Shown here: piece by piece, positions 63,061 through 64,000 of the stretch
Layout: the number at the start of each line of letters is the position of its first letter
Position numbering within the stretch: the stretch's first letter is position 1
NCBI RefSeq assembly: GCF_003236175.1
Contig: NZ_QKTW01000025.1
Location: forward strand, 187,902-251,901
From: Taibaiella soli
Lineage (GTDB): Bacteria; Bacteroidota; Bacteroidia; Chitinophagales; Chitinophagaceae
DNA: 64,000 bases
Direction of reading: 5' to 3'
The notes under the pieces: generated by a model
The model's database searches: none
The model's input: only the letters and a program-made list of their open reading frames with translations
What the model was told of the DNA's origin: nothing
Made by a program: the position numbers and the translations under genes

Positions 63061-63741
63061 AAGAATATTGAGATGAAAAATCTTTGAAATCCCCGTCACC
63101 GCAATTTGTATTCCTACACAAAACGTAAGGAACGAAACCAGTTTCGTAATCACTACACCGCCGGATTCACCGAGGCGTTCCATCAGTTTTTGGCCCTGCA
63201 GACAGCAGATATAGATCAGGGCGCATAAAATAATCACGGCCAGGATAATGACACCGTAGCTCAACGCCAGTTCCACCATGTTATCACGTTTTGAAGGCAA
63301 GCTGGCCATGAGTGTAAAGATCACGGAAATGGTACCTGGCCCTAAACAGATCGGAAAAGAAAGCGGATAAAATATTTTGTTTTCAATTTTAGCAAATGTG
63401 CCACCGTCTGCTACCCTATTGCCCGATTTTTTATGTTCACTCTCTGCTTCGGAATCCTGCAATCCTTCAAATCCAGCTTTGCAGATGAGAATTCCGCCAG
63501 CCAGTTGTATGACGGGAATGGCAAGATTAAACAGTTGTAAAACGAGATGTCCGAGAATGAGGCTGATGATGCCAACCAGCATGCAGTTGCGCGTAATCCG
63601 CCATACAACCAGCTTTCGTTCACGCTCACTTAATCCTGTCAGATACCGGTTTACAATGAGCGCATCGCTTATCGGATTAACCGGCGGAAACAACGCCAGA
63701 AACGCAGAAGTAAAGCCGTAGATTAAATGATGTATCTGCAT
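63058..63741 (-). CDS. MarC family membrane protein
   Basis: 227 residues with six predicted helices. FLALFPPVNPISDALIV in helix 1 and AGGILICKAGFEGL, then FPICLGPGTISVIFTL, are the conserved MarC/NAAT motifs (proline- and glycine-rich re-entrant segments). The family is annotated as possible amino acid or neutral solute transporter; the older link to antibiotic resistance is not supported. A soluble linker with DSEAESEHKKSGN lies between helices 3 and 4. Confidence 0.92.
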   Translation of the reverse strand: MQIHHLIYGFTSAFLALFPPVNPISDALIVNRYLTGLSERERKLVVWRITRNCMLVGIISLILGHLVLQLFNLAIPVIQLAGGILICKAGFEGLQDSEAESEHKKSGNRVADGGTFAKIENKIFYPLSFPICLGPGTISVIFTLMASLPSKRDNMVELALSYGVIILAVIILCALIYICCLQGQKLMERLGESGGVVITKLVSFLTFCVGIQIAVTGISKIFHLNIL

Positions 63742-63778
63742 GAAAATGTGAGTTAGCGCAAATACTAATTTAAGATGT

Positions 63779-63813
63779 TTCCCGCAAAGATGCTAAGAGG
63801 CAAAGGCGCAAAG
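63779..63813. repeat. CCCGCAAAGACGCNAAGAGG element, copy 3
   Basis: TTCCCGCAAAGATGCTAAGA then GGCAAAGGCGCAAAG. Confidence 0.6.
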
Positions 63814-63856
63814 TTTTTCTCTCACGGCGATCACAACGCCACAACATGCATAATAA

Positions 63857-63881
63857 TCGGACGACTTCGAATCGTCTGGTT
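63857..63881. repeat. GGTCAGACGACT palindrome, copy 5
   Basis: TCGGACGACT-TCGA-ATCGTCTGG, a shortened copy lacking the outer GGTC arm. Confidence 0.5.
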
Positions 63882-64000
63882 GTTATTCATTGCATCAATT
63901 AATACACACATTTTGTGCAACCCCGCGGGTCATTGCGATGAGTTGGCAAACAGCAAAGCTGTGGAAACGAAGTGGCAACCTGATTTCGCGCCGGGTAAAA

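Larger units (their letters stand above)
63742..64000. other. Repeat-only right edge
   Basis: Contains a CCCGCAAAGACGC element (63779-63813), a GGTCAGACGACT-type palindrome (63857-63881) and, at 63930-63990, a CATTGCGATGAGTTGG...AACGAAGTGGCAACCTG stretch resembling the CATTGCGAGGAGC...GAAGCAATC elements I recall from other Bacteroidota. No gene. Confidence 0.55.

Overview
The window reads as a chromosome segment of a Bacteroidota bacterium, probably in the Chitinophagales/Sphingobacteriia range. The evidence is type IX secretion (T9SS) cargo domains (type A and type B C-terminal sorting signals), a PorD-like T9SS protein, S46 and S9 peptidases, Bacteroidota promoter boxes of the form TAnnTTTG close to start codons, weak Shine-Dalgarno signals, and many short palindromic intergenic repeats. 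No rRNA, tRNA, CRISPR array, prophage or insertion sequence was found.

Layout. 0-6.4 kb: a 4'-phosphopantetheinyl transferase is divergent from a 1314-residue single-module NRPS-like enzyme (adenylation, carrier protein, then three membrane/left-handed beta-helix units). This is the poly-lysine-synthetase-like architecture and the most interesting locus here. 6.4-12.6 kb: S9 peptidase, type II NADH dehydrogenase, VOC protein, RNase Y. 12.8-19.9 kb: NlpC/P60 protein, TPR protein, a secreted repeat protein, then infC and thrS, without the usual rpmI-rplT. 20-23.5 kb: sensor kinase, CMD/AhpD-like protein and AhpC peroxiredoxin, and a 21-bp tandem repeat. 23.5-29.7 kb: two T9SS-exported proteins and a DPP11-type S46 peptidase. 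29.8-42.2 kb: LysM/RlpA-like protein, rRNA methyltransferases, purB, xerD/aroQ, recN and an acyltransferase. 42.5-54.3 kb: secA, subtilisin, 2'-5' RNA ligase, small membrane proteins, a TPR hybrid kinase followed by a membrane-anchored receiver, and an aminotransferase. 54.3-57.5 kb: an accessory patch with a membrane protein, a GIY-YIG nuclease and a PD-(D/E)XK nuclease. 57.8-64 kb: coaBC-porD-DUF4296, a frameshifted MORN/TonB gene, GNAT, MBL hydrolase and MarC.

Two features run through the whole window. First, several families of short palindromic or direct repeats sit in the intergenic gaps, and a number of them begin exactly at, or supply, the stop codon of the upstream gene. Second, rho-independent hairpins separate most transcription units.

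All calls were made by eye from sequence. Family names come from motif recognition, not from database searches.
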